This document shows, in pieces, positions 34,067 through 44,196 of a DNA stretch of 64,000 nucleotides. This DNA comes from Alphaproteobacteria bacterium. Its GTDB lineage: Bacteria; Pseudomonadota; Alphaproteobacteria; Ferrovibrionales; Ferrovibrionaceae. The notes beneath the pieces were generated by a model. That model worked only from the letters and a program-made list of their open reading frames with translations, ran no database searches and was not told the origin of the DNA. The stretch's first letter is position 1; every line of letters starts with the position of its first letter. The DNA lies in NCBI GenBank assembly GCA_017307375.1, contig JAFKFH010000024.1, positions 38,894-102,893 of the forward strand, written 5' to 3'. The translations under genes and the position numbers were made by a program.

Positions 34067-35857
34067 ATGACGATATCCGACGAGGCTGACCGGCTCGAGG
34101 CGCTCAGAGCATTGAACCTGCTGGACACGCCGGCCAGCGAAACCTTCGACCGGACCACCCGCCTGGCGGCCCGCCTGTTCGGTACGCCGATGGCGGCCGT
34201 CTCGCTGATCGACGAACGGCGTCAATGGTTCAAGTCGCGCGTTGGGCTGGTGATCGCCGAAGTTCCGCGCGAGCACGCGTTCTGCCAGCACACGATTGTC
34301 GCACCGGACGTAATGGTGGTGCCGGATGCCACCTGCGATACGCGCTTCGATGCCAACCCCCTCGTCCAGGGCGAGCCGCATATCCGGTTCTATGCCGGCG
34401 CACCGTTGGTCACCCGCGATGGCCATGCGATCGGCGCGCTCTGCGTCCTCGACGACAAGCCGCGTCTGATGGCGGATGCGGACCGACAGACCCTGGCCGA
34501 ACTGGCCGCCCTGGTGATGGCCCAGATCGAACTGCATCAGGCCGGCAGCCGGGCCGACCCGATTACCGGGCTGCCCAACCAGTTCCGTTATCAGGACGAC
34601 CTGCAGCGCCTGGCCAGACAGTGCGCCGGGGAGGAGTGGATCGGCGTCGCCGTCGATCTTGCACCGCCCGAGGAGATCAACGACGTCCTGCGCGCCGTCG
34701 GCGCGCTCCACGCCGACAACCTTGTGCGGCTGGCAGCCAGCATCATCGCCGACCAGCTCGGCCCGGCGATCCAAGTCTATCAGGTGCGGTTGACACGCTT
34801 TGCGTTCCTGATGCCGGCGGCCGCCGAAACGGATTGGCAGACGGTCATTACGCAACTGGCCGACCGGTTGCATCGCCAGGTGCTGTTCAACGACTTTCCG
34901 GTCAGCTTCCCGGCCTGTGCCGGCGTCGTGCCGTTTCGCATGGGCGAGCTTGCCGCCCACGATATCGCCCGCATGGCCCTGTCGGCGGTGCACGACGCCC
35001 GCGCGGCGGGCGAGGCCTGGGCGCTCTACGATGCCGAGAGCGACCGGGCCCATCAGCGACGTCATCGCCTGCTGTCCTGCCTGCCGGCGGCGCTCGCCTC
35101 GCCCGACCAGTTGCGACTGGTCTATCAGCCGCGGATCGACGTGCGATCCGAGCGCTGCCTCGGGGTCGAAGCCCTGCTGCGCTGGCGGCATCCCCAGTTA
35201 GGCGCGATCTCGCCGGGCGAATTCATCCCGCTGGTCGAGCAGACGGCGTTGAGCCGGGGCATCACCGAGCGGGTGATGCGCGATGCATTGGCGCAATCGG
35301 CGGCTTGGGACATGCAGGGCCTGGGGCTGGCGGTTTCGATCAACATCACCGCCCGCAACCTTGAGGAACCGGATCTGACCGAGCGGGTGGAACGCGCGCT
35401 GGATCGTCACGACCTCCTGCCCGACCGGGTCGAGCTCGAATTTACCGAAGGGGCGCTGCTGCATAACTCGGCGCGCTCGATGCAACAACTTCGCGACTTG
35501 CGCGCGCTGGGCCTGCGCATCGCCGTCGACGATTTCGGCACCGGTTACTGCAATTTTTCCTATCTGCGCCAGCTGCCGGCAAGCGTGGTCAAGCTGGACC
35601 AGTCCTTCATCCGCACTCTCCCCAGCTCGGCGGCCGACCAGATCATCGTTCGCGCCATGATCTCGATGGCCCACGACCTCGGCTATCGCGTCGTGGCCGA
35701 GGGAGTCGAGCGCCGCGAAGTGCTCGACCTGATCACCGAACTGGGAGCCGACGAGGCGCAGGGCTATTGGTTCTGCCGCCCGATCCCGCCCGACGATCTC
35801 GCCGAGTGGGTCGGCGAACGCCAAGAAGGCTCACGTCCGGGCGTTCAGGCGGGGTGA
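34067..35857 (+). CDS. GAF - degenerate GGDEF - EAL protein (predicted c-di-GMP phosphodiesterase)
   Basis: 596 residues, cytoplasmic, no TM segment. An N-terminal GAF domain (about 15-165: REHAFCQHTI, IRFYAGAPLVTRDGHAIGALCVL) of the type found in many signalling proteins is followed by a diguanylate-cyclase-like domain that has lost its GGDEF active site (RLTRFAFLMPAA at the corresponding place). A complete EAL domain follows: VEALLRWRHP, SINITARN, ELEFTEGAL, DDFGTGYCNFSYL, VKLDQSFIR, EGVE, QGYWFCRPIP. It should hydrolyse c-di-GMP, with GAF and pseudo-GGDEF acting as sensors (inference). The ATG at 34067 has GGAAGG upstream. It overlaps ppx tail to tail by 13 nt. Confidence 0.9.
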   Translation: MTISDEADRLEALRALNLLDTPASETFDRTTRLAARLFGTPMAAVSLIDERRQWFKSRVGLVIAEVPREHAFCQHTIVAPDVMVVPDATCDTRFDANPLVQGEPHIRFYAGAPLVTRDGHAIGALCVLDDKPRLMADADRQTLAELAALVMAQIELHQAGSRADPITGLPNQFRYQDDLQRLARQCAGEEWIGVAVDLAPPEEINDVLRAVGALHADNLVRLAASIIADQLGPAIQVYQVRLTRFAFLMPAAAETDWQTVITQLADRLHRQVLFNDFPVSFPACAGVVPFRMGELAAHDIARMALSAVHDARAAGEAWALYDAESDRAHQRRHRLLSCLPAALASPDQLRLVYQPRIDVRSERCLGVEALLRWRHPQLGAISPGEFIPLVEQTALSRGITERVMRDALAQSAAWDMQGLGLAVSINITARNLEEPDLTERVERALDRHDLLPDRVELEFTEGALLHNSARSMQQLRDLRALGLRIAVDDFGTGYCNFSYLRQLPASVVKLDQSFIRTLPSSAADQIIVRAMISMAHDLGYRVVAEGVERREVLDLITELGADEAQGYWFCRPIPPDDLAEWVGERQEGSRPGVQAG

Positions 35858-37338
35858 CGGATGATCGGCACGCGGCCGAGCGCGCGGGCCAGGGCGTCAT
35901 GGCGACGCACCACCGTCTCGCCGACCAGCCCGGCCTGGGCCTGGGGGATATCGAGGGTCAGCGACGGCCCGTCGGTCACCAGGTGCAGCCGGGGCAGGAT
36001 ACCCGGCGTTGCCGCGCTGATGGTGTGGGCCAACCGCAAGGCCAGGCCGACATGCAGCGCCCGCTGCGCCACCTCGGGCGGCAACAGGGCCAGCAGCGGC
36101 TGCGTCACCGGATCCTCGATCGTCCCGGCATAGCGGGCGAACACCGCCAGGGCGATGAAGATGCGGCCGGCATGGTCGATGCCGCCGAACGGAGCATGCA
36201 GGATTCGGTTGAACGCCTGCTCGCCACGATGATCGGGATGGGTGCGCCAGGCGACGTCCGACAGCAGCGCGGCGGCGATGCGCAGGCGGTGCTGCGCCTC
36301 GTCCTCGCCGGCGAACAGCGGCGCGGTGAAATCCTCCAGTTCGCGCCCGTGTTCCTTGAACCGGCCTTCGCGTTGCGCCGCCGCGCGGCAGAAGGCGACC
36401 AGCGGATCGGCCGCGCGCTCCTTGGGCGACAGCCGCGCATATTCCAGTCCCTCGCGCAGGCCGTAGGCCGAGAAGACCAGTTCGCTGGGCTGGGCGATCT
36501 TGATCAGCCGCCGCAGCACCAGCGCCGTCGGCCCGAGCACGTCGAGGCGGCGGCGCGGCAGTTCGCCGAGGCGCTGCAGCGATTCCCTGCTCTGCTTGCC
36601 GAGCAGCCGGGTGAATTCGGAGGCTTCCGCCGCCGGCAGCCGATAATGATGGATGATGCGCAGCGGGTAGCCGCTCTGCGCCATATGCAGCTTGGCGATC
36701 GCCCGCCACGCGCCGCCGACCGCAATCAGGCTGCGGCCGCGCGCGCGCTCGATCCAGGGCACGGCCTTCAGCGCGTCGTCGACATGGGCCTTGGTGGCGG
36801 CGTAGCTGGCCGTGGGCAGCCGAAACGGTCCCAGCGGCAACGAGATCTTGGCGCCCGGTCCGGAAGGGCTCAGGTCGATCAGCTCAAGGCTGCCGCCGCC
36901 GATGTCGCCGACGATGCCGTCGGCATCCGGCTGGCCGGCCAGGACACCCAGCGAGGAATAATGGGCCTCCTCCTCACCGTCGAGGATACGGATGGCAAAC
37001 GCCGTTTCCCGCTCGATCGAGGCGACGAACTCGGGCCCGTTCTCGGCGTCGCGGCAGGCGGCGGTCGCCACCACCTGCAGATCGCGAACCCCCATCATGC
37101 CGACCACGGCGGCAAAGCGCCGCAGGGCATCGCGGGCCGCCCGCATGCCCTCTTCGTTCAGCCGCCCGGTATCCGAAAGGCCGCGCCCCAGACCGCACAT
37201 CGACTTTTCGTTGAACAGCGGGGTCGGCGCCCGCCCGGTGCCGGCATAGACGACCAGGCGGACCGAATTCGACCCGATATCGATGACGGCCGACCGCGTT
37301 TCGCGACCGGCGCCGGTGCCACGGCTGGAAGTCCCCAT
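35845..37338 (-). CDS. ppx: Exopolyphosphatase / Ppx-GppA family phosphatase
   Basis: 497 residues. ASKHA-fold phosphatase: phosphate-1 motif VIDIGSNSVRLVVY, MCGLGRGLSDTGRLNE, catalytic-region EEEAHYSSLGVL, phosphate-2 motif GDIGGGSLELIDLS, then the HD-like C-terminal helices. It degrades polyphosphate from chain ends and/or converts pppGpp to ppGpp. It lies 68 nt downstream of ppk1 in the same orientation, the usual arrangement for polyphosphate turnover. Start ATG at 37338. Confidence 0.93.
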   Translation of the reverse strand: MGTSSRGTGAGRETRSAVIDIGSNSVRLVVYAGTGRAPTPLFNEKSMCGLGRGLSDTGRLNEEGMRAARDALRRFAAVVGMMGVRDLQVVATAACRDAENGPEFVASIERETAFAIRILDGEEEAHYSSLGVLAGQPDADGIVGDIGGGSLELIDLSPSGPGAKISLPLGPFRLPTASYAATKAHVDDALKAVPWIERARGRSLIAVGGAWRAIAKLHMAQSGYPLRIIHHYRLPAAEASEFTRLLGKQSRESLQRLGELPRRRLDVLGPTALVLRRLIKIAQPSELVFSAYGLREGLEYARLSPKERAADPLVAFCRAAAQREGRFKEHGRELEDFTAPLFAGEDEAQHRLRIAAALLSDVAWRTHPDHRGEQAFNRILHAPFGGIDHAGRIFIALAVFARYAGTIEDPVTQPLLALLPPEVAQRALHVGLALRLAHTISAATPGILPRLHLVTDGPSLTLDIPQAQAGLVGETVVRRHDALARALGRVPIIRHPA

Positions 37339-37406
37339 GGGCCGCGTTCTAAATCACAATGCGGGCGGCAGTCTACCGCGCGGATGAACAAATTTGCGCG
37401 GCCGGC

Positions 37407-39716
37407 TCAACCCTTCCTGGCCTTGGCGAGGCTGAGACGCGGCACGTTCTTGCCCTGGCCCTTGATCGCCTTGCCGCGGCCCGACAGCGACGGGTTGGTC
37501 ATGAAATACTCATGCGCACTGAAGGCGTCGTCGCCTTCGGGCAGGCGCCGGAAGGTACCGTCGGCGCCCAGCAGCCAGCTCTGCGCCGTATCCTTCAGAT
37601 TGGCGACCATGATCTGATCCAGGACCTGCTCGTGCACGGTCGGATTGGTCAACGGCACCAGCGTCTCGACCCGGCGGTCGAAATTGCGCGGCATCCAGTC
37701 GGCCGAGGACAGGTAGATCCGCGCTTCCGGCGACGGCAGGCCGTGGCCGGCGCCAAAGCAGACAATGCGCGAATGCTCGAGGAAGCGCCCGACGATGGAC
37801 TTGACCCGAATGTTGTCGGAAAGGCCAGGCACGCCGGGCCGCAGGCAGCAGATGCCACGGACCACCAGATCGATCTGCACCCCGGCCTGCGAGGCGCGGT
37901 ACAGCGCATCGATCGCTGCCGGATCGACCAGCGAATTCATCTTCGCCCAGATCGCCGCCGGCCGCCCGGCGCGGGCATGCTCGATCTCCTCGTCGATCAG
38001 TTCGAGCAGGCGTGGACGCAGCTGGAAGGGCGAGATCTTGATCCGGCGCAGGTCGTCGGGCGCGGCATAGCCGGTCAGGAAATTGAACAGCCGGGTCGCA
38101 TCGTGGCCAAGATCGGGATCGGCGGTGAAATAGGACAGGTCGGTATAGATGCGCGCGGTAATCGGGTGATAGTTGCCGGTGCCGAAATGCACATAGGTAC
38201 GCAAGGACCCGGATTCACGGCGCACGACCAGCGAGATCTTGGCATGCGTCTTCAGCTCGATGAAACCGAAGACGACCTGCACCCCGGCGCGCTCGAGATC
38301 GCGGGCCCACTTGATGTTGGCGGCCTCGTCGAACCGCGCCTTCAATTCGACCAGCGCGGTGACCGACTTGCCGGCCTCCGCCGCCTCGATCAGCGCCTTG
38401 ACGATCGGGCTGTCGTCGGACGTGCGATAAAGCGTCTGCTTGATCGCGACGACGTTCGGATCGGCCGCGGCCTGGCGCACGAACTGCACCACCACGTCGA
38501 AGCTCTCATACGGGTGGTGGACGACGATGTCCTTCTGGCGGATCGCAGCGAAGCAGTCGCCGCCGAAATCGCGGATCCGCTCGGGGAATCGCTGCTGATA
38601 GGGCGCGAACTTGAGGTCCGGGCGTTCGTCGACGATCAGTTGCTTGATGTCGGCCAGGCCCAGCAGGCCGTCGACGACCGTGACGGCATTCTGGCTGACC
38701 TCGAGCTCGTCGATGACGAAGCGCTTCAGCCCGTCGGGCATCGCCGCGTCGATCTTCAGCCGGATGACGGTGCCGCGGCGCCGGCGCTTCAACGCGGTCT
38801 CGAACAATCGGACCAGGTCCTCGGCCTCTTCCTCGATCTCGATGTCGGAATCGCGGGTAATGCGGAACAGGCCCTTGCCGACCACCTCGTAGCCCGGGAA
38901 CAGCCGGCCGAGATGCAGCCCGACGAGGTTTTCCAGGCTGAGGAAGCGGATGTCCTTGCCCGGCAGACGGACGAAACGCTCGACCCGGCCAGGCAGCAGG
39001 ATCAGGGCATTGAGGTTGCGGCCATCCTTGGCGCGCCGCATCGTCGCCACCATCCCGAAGCCGAGATTGGGCAGGAACGGAAACGGATGGGCGGGGTCGA
39101 TCGCCAGCGGCGTCAGCACCGGGAAGATCTGCGACTGGAAATAATCGTCGGCCCAAGCCAGTTCGCCATCGGTCAGCTGGTCAGGCTCCAGCACGTGAAT
39201 GGCGGCATCATGCAATTCGCGGATCAGTCGGATCCAGCATTTCTGCTGCTCGGCCATCAGATGGGCCGCAGCCTCGTTGATCGAGGCAAGCTGCTGGGCG
39301 GGGGTCAGCCCGTCGTCGGACACGGCATCGACACCGGCCCGCACCTGGCCCCACAGCCCGGCGACGCGCACCATGAAGAATTCGTCGAGATTGTTGGCCG
39401 AGATCGACAGGAATCGCACCCGCTCGAGCAGCGGGTGGTGCGGGTTCAACGCCTCTTCCATCACGCGCTGGTTGAAGGCGATCCAGGAGAGTTCGCGATT
39501 GATGAAACGATGGCGATCTTCCATGCCGATCGCGGCATGGCCGGCTTCGGGTTCGGGCGCCGCCGCCATCTGGGTGACCGGTTCCGGCAGCAGCATCGAG
39601 GGGCTGGGGGCCCCGGCCGGCGACAGCGTCGCCTCGATCGGTACCCCGGCATCGACGGGCTTCGCCTCGGCAACCGTGGTTTTCGCTTCGGCCTTGGCCC
39701 TCGACTTGGTGGTCAC
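37407..39716 (-). CDS. ppk1: Polyphosphate kinase 1
   Basis: 769 residues; reversibly transfers the gamma-phosphate of ATP to polyphosphate. Family landmarks: [59 protein letters not shown], the first active-site His in [13 protein letters not shown], and the second His region [18 protein letters not shown] with [15 protein letters not shown]. The first 60 or so residues are an Ala/Pro/Glu-rich extension not conserved in the family. GTG start at 39716 with a GAGGGAG site. It is followed by ppx. Confidence 0.95.
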   Translation of the reverse strand: MTTKSRAKAEAKTTVAEAKPVDAGVPIEATLSPAGAPSPSMLLPEPVTQMAAAPEPEAGHAAIGMEDRHRFINRELSWIAFNQRVMEEALNPHHPLLERVRFLSISANNLDEFFMVRVAGLWGQVRAGVDAVSDDGLTPAQQLASINEAAAHLMAEQQKCWIRLIRELHDAAIHVLEPDQLTDGELAWADDYFQSQIFPVLTPLAIDPAHPFPFLPNLGFGMVATMRRAKDGRNLNALILLPGRVERFVRLPGKDIRFLSLENLVGLHLGRLFPGYEVVGKGLFRITRDSDIEIEEEAEDLVRLFETALKRRRRGTVIRLKIDAAMPDGLKRFVIDELEVSQNAVTVVDGLLGLADIKQLIVDERPDLKFAPYQQRFPERIRDFGGDCFAAIRQKDIVVHHPYESFDVVVQFVRQAAADPNVVAIKQTLYRTSDDSPIVKALIEAAEAGKSVTALVELKARFDEAANIKWARDLERAGVQVVFGFIELKTHAKISLVVRRESGSLRTYVHFGTGNYHPITARIYTDLSYFTADPDLGHDATRLFNFLTGYAAPDDLRRIKISPFQLRPRLLELIDEEIEHARAGRPAAIWAKMNSLVDPAAIDALYRASQAGVQIDLVVRGICCLRPGVPGLSDNIRVKSIVGRFLEHSRIVCFGAGHGLPSPEARIYLSSADWMPRNFDRRVETLVPLTNPTVHEQVLDQIMVANLKDTAQSWLLGADGTFRRLPEGDDAFSAHEYFMTNPSLSGRGKAIKGQGKNVPRLSLAKARKG

Positions 39717-39806
39717 GGAGATCTCCCTCTCAAGCGGATGCTACGCGTGTAATCTAAGGGACTTAGACATTTGATCGTGACGATAGCGTGACAAAGGAAA
39801 CCGGAC

Positions 39807-40331
39807 GTGTCGAGAATCCTCTATCTGCAGCGCCACGCCAAGTCGAGCTGGGCGGACGATGCCCTGGCCGATCATGAGCGGCCCCTGAACGGTCGAGGTC
39901 GCGCCGCATGCAAGAGCTTGGCAAGGCTGTGGCGGGACGCCGGAATTCTGCCCGATCTGGTGCTGTGCTCGGATGCGGTGCGGACCCGCGAAACCTTCGA
40001 GCGAATCGCCAGGCGGCTGGAAACCGCCCCGCCCGCGGTCTATGACCCGGAACTCTATCTGGCCGAGCCGGAGACGATCCTCGGCATCGTCGCCCAGCAA
40101 CCGGCCAAACTGAAGCGGCTGATGGTGGTCGGCCACAATCCCGGACTCGAGGAACTGGCCCAACTCGTTATCGGCGACGGAGATCCGGCCCTGGTGGGCC
40201 GACTGGTCGACAAGTTCCCGACCGGGGCGCTCGCAACGCTCGAATTCGCCAAGGCACGCGGCTGGCGCGACCTCAAGCCGCGCTCAGCCCGCCTTGCCGC
40301 CTATGTCATCCCGGCGGAGCTGGAGGATTGA
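39807..40331 (+). CDS. Histidine phosphatase superfamily protein (SixA-like)
   Basis: 174 residues. The phosphoglycerate-mutase/SixA fold is shown by LYLQRHAKSSWAD (RHG-type motif, here RHA), SDAVRTRETFERIA and the second catalytic His in VVGHNPGLEELAQLV. SixA dephosphorylates phosphohistidine in ArcB or PtsN-type relays; the target here is unknown. GTG start at 39807 with AAGGA upstream, divergent from ppk1 (90 nt apart). It ends 4 nt from the convergent DUF2147 gene. Confidence 0.85.
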   Translation: MSRILYLQRHAKSSWADDALADHERPLNGRGRAACKSLARLWRDAGILPDLVLCSDAVRTRETFERIARRLETAPPAVYDPELYLAEPETILGIVAQQPAKLKRLMVVGHNPGLEELAQLVIGDGDPALVGRLVDKFPTGALATLEFAKARGWRDLKPRSARLAAYVIPAELED

Positions 40332-40335
40332 CGCC

Positions 40336-40782
40336 CTACTTGACCCGGGTCCAGACCTGGGTCTTGCCCAGCATCGGCATGCCGACATAGCCGCGGACCT
40401 TCAAGGTATCCTGCCCCTCCAGGGTCATGATGCACTTGTAGGTCTCGCCATCCTCGGGGTTGTAGATCGTGCCCTCGGCCCAGGTGCCGTCAGGCTGCTT
40501 GACGAAACCGGCCAGCAGCGCCAACCCGACGATCGGCTTGTCCCGATTGGGCGGCAGGGGATTCTTGACGTCGGTCTTGGGCTTGCCGCTATCGTCGTTC
40601 GGCTCGTTCAGCCAGATGATCTTGCCGCAAAGCTTGGTGCCGTCGCAGGGCGAGATCTCGATCTGGCTCTTGCGTCCTTCGGTGTACCAGCGTCCGGCCG
40701 GACTGTCCTGGGCCTGTGCCAGGGTGGGGAGAGCGAGAAAGGCGACGGTCAGGGCGGAGACGATCAGACCGGAAAGACGCAT
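40336..40782 (-). CDS. Secreted DUF2147 domain protein
   Basis: 148 residues with a cleavable signal peptide (MRLSGLIVSALTVAFLALP, ending LAQAQD). The mature part, GRWYTEGRKSQIEISPCDG, IIWLNEPNDDSGKPKTDVKN, and a C-terminal YKCIMTLEGQDTLKVRGYVG with GKTQVWTR, is the DUF2147 lipocalin-like beta-barrel pattern. Function unknown; exported to the periplasm. The start at 40782 (rather than the open frame to 40980) places the signal peptide correctly. Confidence 0.85.
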   Translation of the reverse strand: MRLSGLIVSALTVAFLALPTLAQAQDSPAGRWYTEGRKSQIEISPCDGTKLCGKIIWLNEPNDDSGKPKTDVKNPLPPNRDKPIVGLALLAGFVKQPDGTWAEGTIYNPEDGETYKCIMTLEGQDTLKVRGYVGMPMLGKTQVWTRVK

Positions 40783-40822
40783 GGACGGCCCTATTCTTAT
40801 GGTTGTCGGGACGCCGACCGTA

Positions 40823-41491
40823 TCATGGGTTCTGGCCGCCCTCCAACACCGCCCGGGCCAGGCGGACGGTGATCTCGCGCCGCTCGGCCAGGGCGGCGTC
40901 GTCGAGCGCGGCGACGACCGCCCGCGCCTCGACGAACGACCGGTCGATGCGGCCCAGCAGATAGGCGATGACCGGGGCATCGACCCGCAATTGCCGGTCG
41001 GCGAACAGCTTGACCAGGACGGCGCCGAGCAGCGCGTCGTCCGGCAGCGACAAGCCCACCGACGGGGCGGCGTTCAGCCGCGACTGCAGGTCGGGCAGGC
41101 GCAGCCGCCAGCGTGACGGGGCCGACTGGGCAGTGAGCAGCAGGTAGCCCCCCTGCTCGCGGCCGAGATTGATCAGGTGAAACAGCGCGATTTCGTCGAC
41201 GCCCTCGTCGACATCCTCCAGCACCACGGCCTGGGCGCTGAGCGCCGGCACCATGTCGGCGCGCAACGCCGCGGCCACCAGGATCCGGGCTTCGGCCTGT
41301 TCCTCCCACAACCGGGCCAGGTGACTCTTGCCGGCACCGGGCGGGCCGTGCAGCACCAGAAGATTGGCCGGCCAGTCCGGCCAGGATTGCAGCAGCGCCA
41401 CGGCGTCGCGATTGGCCGGGGCGACCAGGAAGTCGCCGGGATCGAAGGAGACGCTCTCGCCGAAATCGAAGGGTAGCTGGCGCGCCTTCAC
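40823..41491 (-). CDS. hdaA: HdaA, DnaA-related regulatory inactivation protein
   Basis: 222 residues of the DnaA AAA+ domain without the DNA-binding domain IV. It has an N-terminal clamp-binding peptide RQLPFDF (Hda-type Q-L-x-F), Walker A GPPGAGKSHLARLWEE, Walker B VVLEDVDEG and the sensor/lid helices. With the sliding clamp it stimulates ATP hydrolysis by DnaA and so limits re-initiation. GTG start at 41491 in a GTGA overlap with the AI-2E gene; the frame is open upstream to 41764 as a shadow. Its position after the AI-2E transporter and CDP-alcohol transferase genes is the common alphaproteobacterial arrangement. Confidence 0.88.
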   Translation of the reverse strand: MKARQLPFDFGESVSFDPGDFLVAPANRDAVALLQSWPDWPANLLVLHGPPGAGKSHLARLWEEQAEARILVAAALRADMVPALSAQAVVLEDVDEGVDEIALFHLINLGREQGGYLLLTAQSAPSRWRLRLPDLQSRLNAAPSVGLSLPDDALLGAVLVKLFADRQLRVDAPVIAYLLGRIDRSFVEARAVVAALDDAALAERREITVRLARAVLEGGQNP

Positions 41492-42555
41492 GGCTGCGGC
41501 CCGCCGCGGTAGACCGCGCTGGCGAGGTACTGGTTCAGCGCGAAACGCGCCAGCACCGCGACCACGGCAAACATCGGCAGCGACAGCAGCATGCCGACGA
41601 ACCCGAACAGCGCGCCGCCGGCCAGCAGGGCGAACATCACCCAGACCGGATGCAGGCCGATGCGGCTGCCGACCAGCCGCGGGGTCAGCACATAGCCTTC
41701 CAGGATCTGTCCGACAAAAAAGATGCCGAGCACGACGGCGATATGGGGATAGTCCGGCCACCATTGGGCCAGCGCGACGCCCACCGACAACAGGAAGCCG
41801 ATCATCGCCCCGACGAACGGGATAAAGGCAAGCAGGCCGGTGACGAGGCCGATCAGCAGCCCGGCTTCGAGCCCGGCCAGGGTCAGCGCCGCGCTGTAAA
41901 ACACCGCCAGCGACAGGCAGACCATCGCCTGGCCGCGCACGCAGCCGGCCAGGGCGTCGTCGATTGCCGCGACCTGCTCGCGGATCGTCGCGGCGTGCGC
42001 CCGCGGCAGCCAGCCGTCGACCGTGGCGACGAGACGGTCCCAGTCGCGCAGCAGATAGAAGGCGACGACCGGCGTGATCGCAAACAGCGACAGGAAATTG
42101 ATGACGGCCTTGCCCCCCCCGACCAACCCGCCGACCACGCCGCCCATCACGCTCAGCACCTTTTCGCCGTATTGCTGGGCGAAACTCTGGAAATCCGGCG
42201 GCGCATTGAGGCCGAAGCGGTTGTGCAGGGTAGCCAACAGCGGTTCGACCAGATTGCGGATGGCCCCGATATAACGCGGCCAGCGCTCCATGAAGCCGTC
42301 GATCTGCGCCACCAGCACCGGCACGATCAGCAGCACCGCGGCCAGCGCGAGCAGGAAGAAGCCGATGACGATCGTGGTCGTCGCCAGCGCCCGGCTCATG
42401 CCCCAGGTTTCGCAGCGATCGGCCAGCGGATCGAGGAAATAGGCGATGGCGAGCGCTGCGACGAAGGGCAACAGGATCGAGTTCAGCAGGAACACGAACA
42501 GCAGGAACACCAGGAACGCCAGGATCCAGAACGTCAGTTGCCGTCCGACAGCCAT
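41488..42555 (-). CDS. AI-2E family (PerM-like) transporter
   Basis: 355 residues with seven to eight TM segments. FVAALAIAYFLDPLADR near the N terminus and the C-terminal GLLAFIPFVGAMIGFLLS plus VGSRIGLHPVWVMFALLAGG are characteristic of the AI-2E/UPF0118 family. Members have been linked to AI-2 export, Na+/H+ exchange and other transport; the substrate here is unknown. The ATG at 42555 with AGGAAAC close upstream was chosen. It is in an operon with DUF2066, the CDP-alcohol transferase and hdaA. Confidence 0.88.
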   Translation of the reverse strand: MAVGRQLTFWILAFLVFLLFVFLLNSILLPFVAALAIAYFLDPLADRCETWGMSRALATTTIVIGFFLLALAAVLLIVPVLVAQIDGFMERWPRYIGAIRNLVEPLLATLHNRFGLNAPPDFQSFAQQYGEKVLSVMGGVVGGLVGGGKAVINFLSLFAITPVVAFYLLRDWDRLVATVDGWLPRAHAATIREQVAAIDDALAGCVRGQAMVCLSLAVFYSAALTLAGLEAGLLIGLVTGLLAFIPFVGAMIGFLLSVGVALAQWWPDYPHIAVVLGIFFVGQILEGYVLTPRLVGSRIGLHPVWVMFALLAGGALFGFVGMLLSLPMFAVVAVLARFALNQYLASAVYRGGPQP

Positions 42556-42566
42556 GTTTCCTGCTT

Positions 42567-43100
42567 TCAATCCCGCTGCAACCCCCTGGCCCATACCACG
42601 ATATAAGCGATGCCGGAAACCGTCGTCGTCACTGCGGTCAGCCAGATCAGTCCGTCCACCACCGGCCCCAGCACCCGCGGCTGCGTCCATTCCCACAACG
42701 CCACCGCGGCCAGCAGGATCTGCGCCGCGGTATTGGCCTTCGAAACCCAGAGCGGCCTGACCTCCCGCGCCGCCCCGAGCATCCGGCCGAGCAGGTAGCC
42801 GCCGACGATCAGAATGTCGCGGAACACGACCAGCACCACCAGCCACAACGGCAGGTGATCCTTCAGACCCAGCATGAAGAAGATCGAAACCAGCAGCGCC
42901 TTGTCGGCGATCGGGTCGAGGATCGCGCCAAGCACGGTCTTTTGGTTCAGATGCCGCGCCAGGAAGCCGTCGATGCCGTCGGAAATACCGGCGATCACGA
43001 AGACCCAGAACGCCGTGACGTAGTGTCCCGCCAGGATCAGCCAGACGGTCACCGGCACCAGCAGGAGCCGGAGGAGCGTTATGGCGTTGGGGAGATTCAC
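42567..43100 (-). CDS. CDP-alcohol phosphatidyltransferase family protein
   Basis: 177 residues, about five TM helices. The catalytic signature D-G-x2-A-R-x8-G-x3-D-x3-D is intact (SDGIDGFLARHLNQ then GAILDPIADK). The family makes phospholipids such as phosphatidylglycerophosphate from CDP-diacylglycerol; resemblance to PgsA is good, but it may be a second, non-essential family member as in many alphaproteobacteria. GTG start at 43100, one base after the DUF2066 stop, without a strong ribosome site, so probably translationally coupled. Confidence 0.87.
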   Translation of the reverse strand: MNLPNAITLLRLLLVPVTVWLILAGHYVTAFWVFVIAGISDGIDGFLARHLNQKTVLGAILDPIADKALLVSIFFMLGLKDHLPLWLVVLVVFRDILIVGGYLLGRMLGAAREVRPLWVSKANTAAQILLAAVALWEWTQPRVLGPVVDGLIWLTAVTTTVSGIAYIVVWARGLQRD

Positions 43101-43101
43101 G

Positions 43102-44196
43102 TCACCGCTTAACCGTGGGCTTCAGCGTCCAATAGCCGTCCGGCCCCTGCTCCAGCGTCAGGTCGCGCTGCGACAGCATCAGCGCGAGCCGCTGCGGATC
43201 GCCGGTATAGGTCAGGATCAGTTGCGCATCGGTCTTGGTCAGCGAATGGACATCGACGCGGCTGAGCCCGGAAACGCGGGCGAGGCGGTCGCGGACGACC
43301 AGCCAGTCGCCGATCGCGGTCAGCGGGACCGTCGCGGCCAGCTTCTGCCGATCGTTCGAGCCGCCGGTCGCGACGGGCATCGCGGCGGCCTGCTTCCAGC
43401 GGTCTTCCAGACGGCCGGCAATATCGCGCGCGGCCTCGTCCATGACCGCCTGATAATTGTCGCCCTGGCCGTTATAGCTCAGCACCATCGTCGCATCCGA
43501 GCCGCCGCCCAGCCGGGTGACGTTGACCTGCATCACCCAGTTCGACGGGTTGCGCTTGATCGACGCCGCGGCGACGGCGATGTCGGAAAGCTGATAGCGG
43601 CTGGCCAGGGCGCGCAGCTTGGCTTCGTCGACCGATGCCGCGGCGGTCGCGTCCAATGTCTGGGCATCCTGGGCATCGCCGAGCGCCACGCTGATCGGCT
43701 GCAAGGCGCCGTCGCTGGCGCGCTGGGCCCAGGCATCGCGCCAGGGGTTTGAATCCTCCCACAGCAGGCGGCGCCCATCGATGTCGAGTACGGGGACGAC
43801 CAGAATCGGCTTCGCCGTCGCCTCGGTGAAGGGAATGCCGGCGTTGCGCAGCAGGTTGCGCACGGCCGCGGCGTTGAAGTTGACGGTGACCTTGGCGTTG
43901 TAACGGTTGCCGCCGATGCGTTCGTCGTTGATCTCGATCCCGCGCACCAGGGTCTGCAGTTCGGTATCGCTCAGCGCCGGCAAGCGGCCGTAATCGGACG
44001 ACTGGGTCAGCCGGCGCAGCATGATCTGGGCCGCACGCTTCTCGCCGGAGGCGATCGCCGGCGTCCGGGCCGCCGCCGCATTCTCGGCCGTGGCTTCGAC
44101 CGGCACGCCCGCCACGGTGTAGAGCGAGACGTCGGCCGCCGCGGCCGGCAGAATTGCGCTCAGCGCGAAGATGATGGCAAGAAGCGAACGCCGCAT
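43102..44196 (-). CDS. Secreted DUF2066 domain protein
   Basis: 364 residues with a signal peptide (MRRSLLAIIFALSAILPAAA). The mature part contains DVSLYTVAGVPVEATAENAA, AQIMLRRLTQSSDYGRLP and the WLVVRDRLARVSGLSRVDV segment typical of DUF2066, a conserved but uncharacterised periplasmic family found next to purM in many proteobacteria. It leads the four-gene operon DUF2066 - CDP-alcohol transferase - AI-2E - hdaA. No catalytic motif was seen. Confidence 0.85.
   Translation of the reverse strand: MRRSLLAIIFALSAILPAAAADVSLYTVAGVPVEATAENAAAARTPAIASGEKRAAQIMLRRLTQSSDYGRLPALSDTELQTLVRGIEINDERIGGNRYNAKVTVNFNAAAVRNLLRNAGIPFTEATAKPILVVPVLDIDGRRLLWEDSNPWRDAWAQRASDGALQPISVALGDAQDAQTLDATAAASVDEAKLRALASRYQLSDIAVAAASIKRNPSNWVMQVNVTRLGGGSDATMVLSYNGQGDNYQAVMDEAARDIAGRLEDRWKQAAAMPVATGGSNDRQKLAATVPLTAIGDWLVVRDRLARVSGLSRVDVHSLTKTDAQLILTYTGDPQRLALMLSQRDLTLEQGPDGYWTLKPTVKR

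Noticed and set aside
37359..39752. A 797-codon plus-strand frame opposite ppk1
   Set aside because: Shadow of the conserved ppk1; low-complexity Arg/Asp/Gln content.
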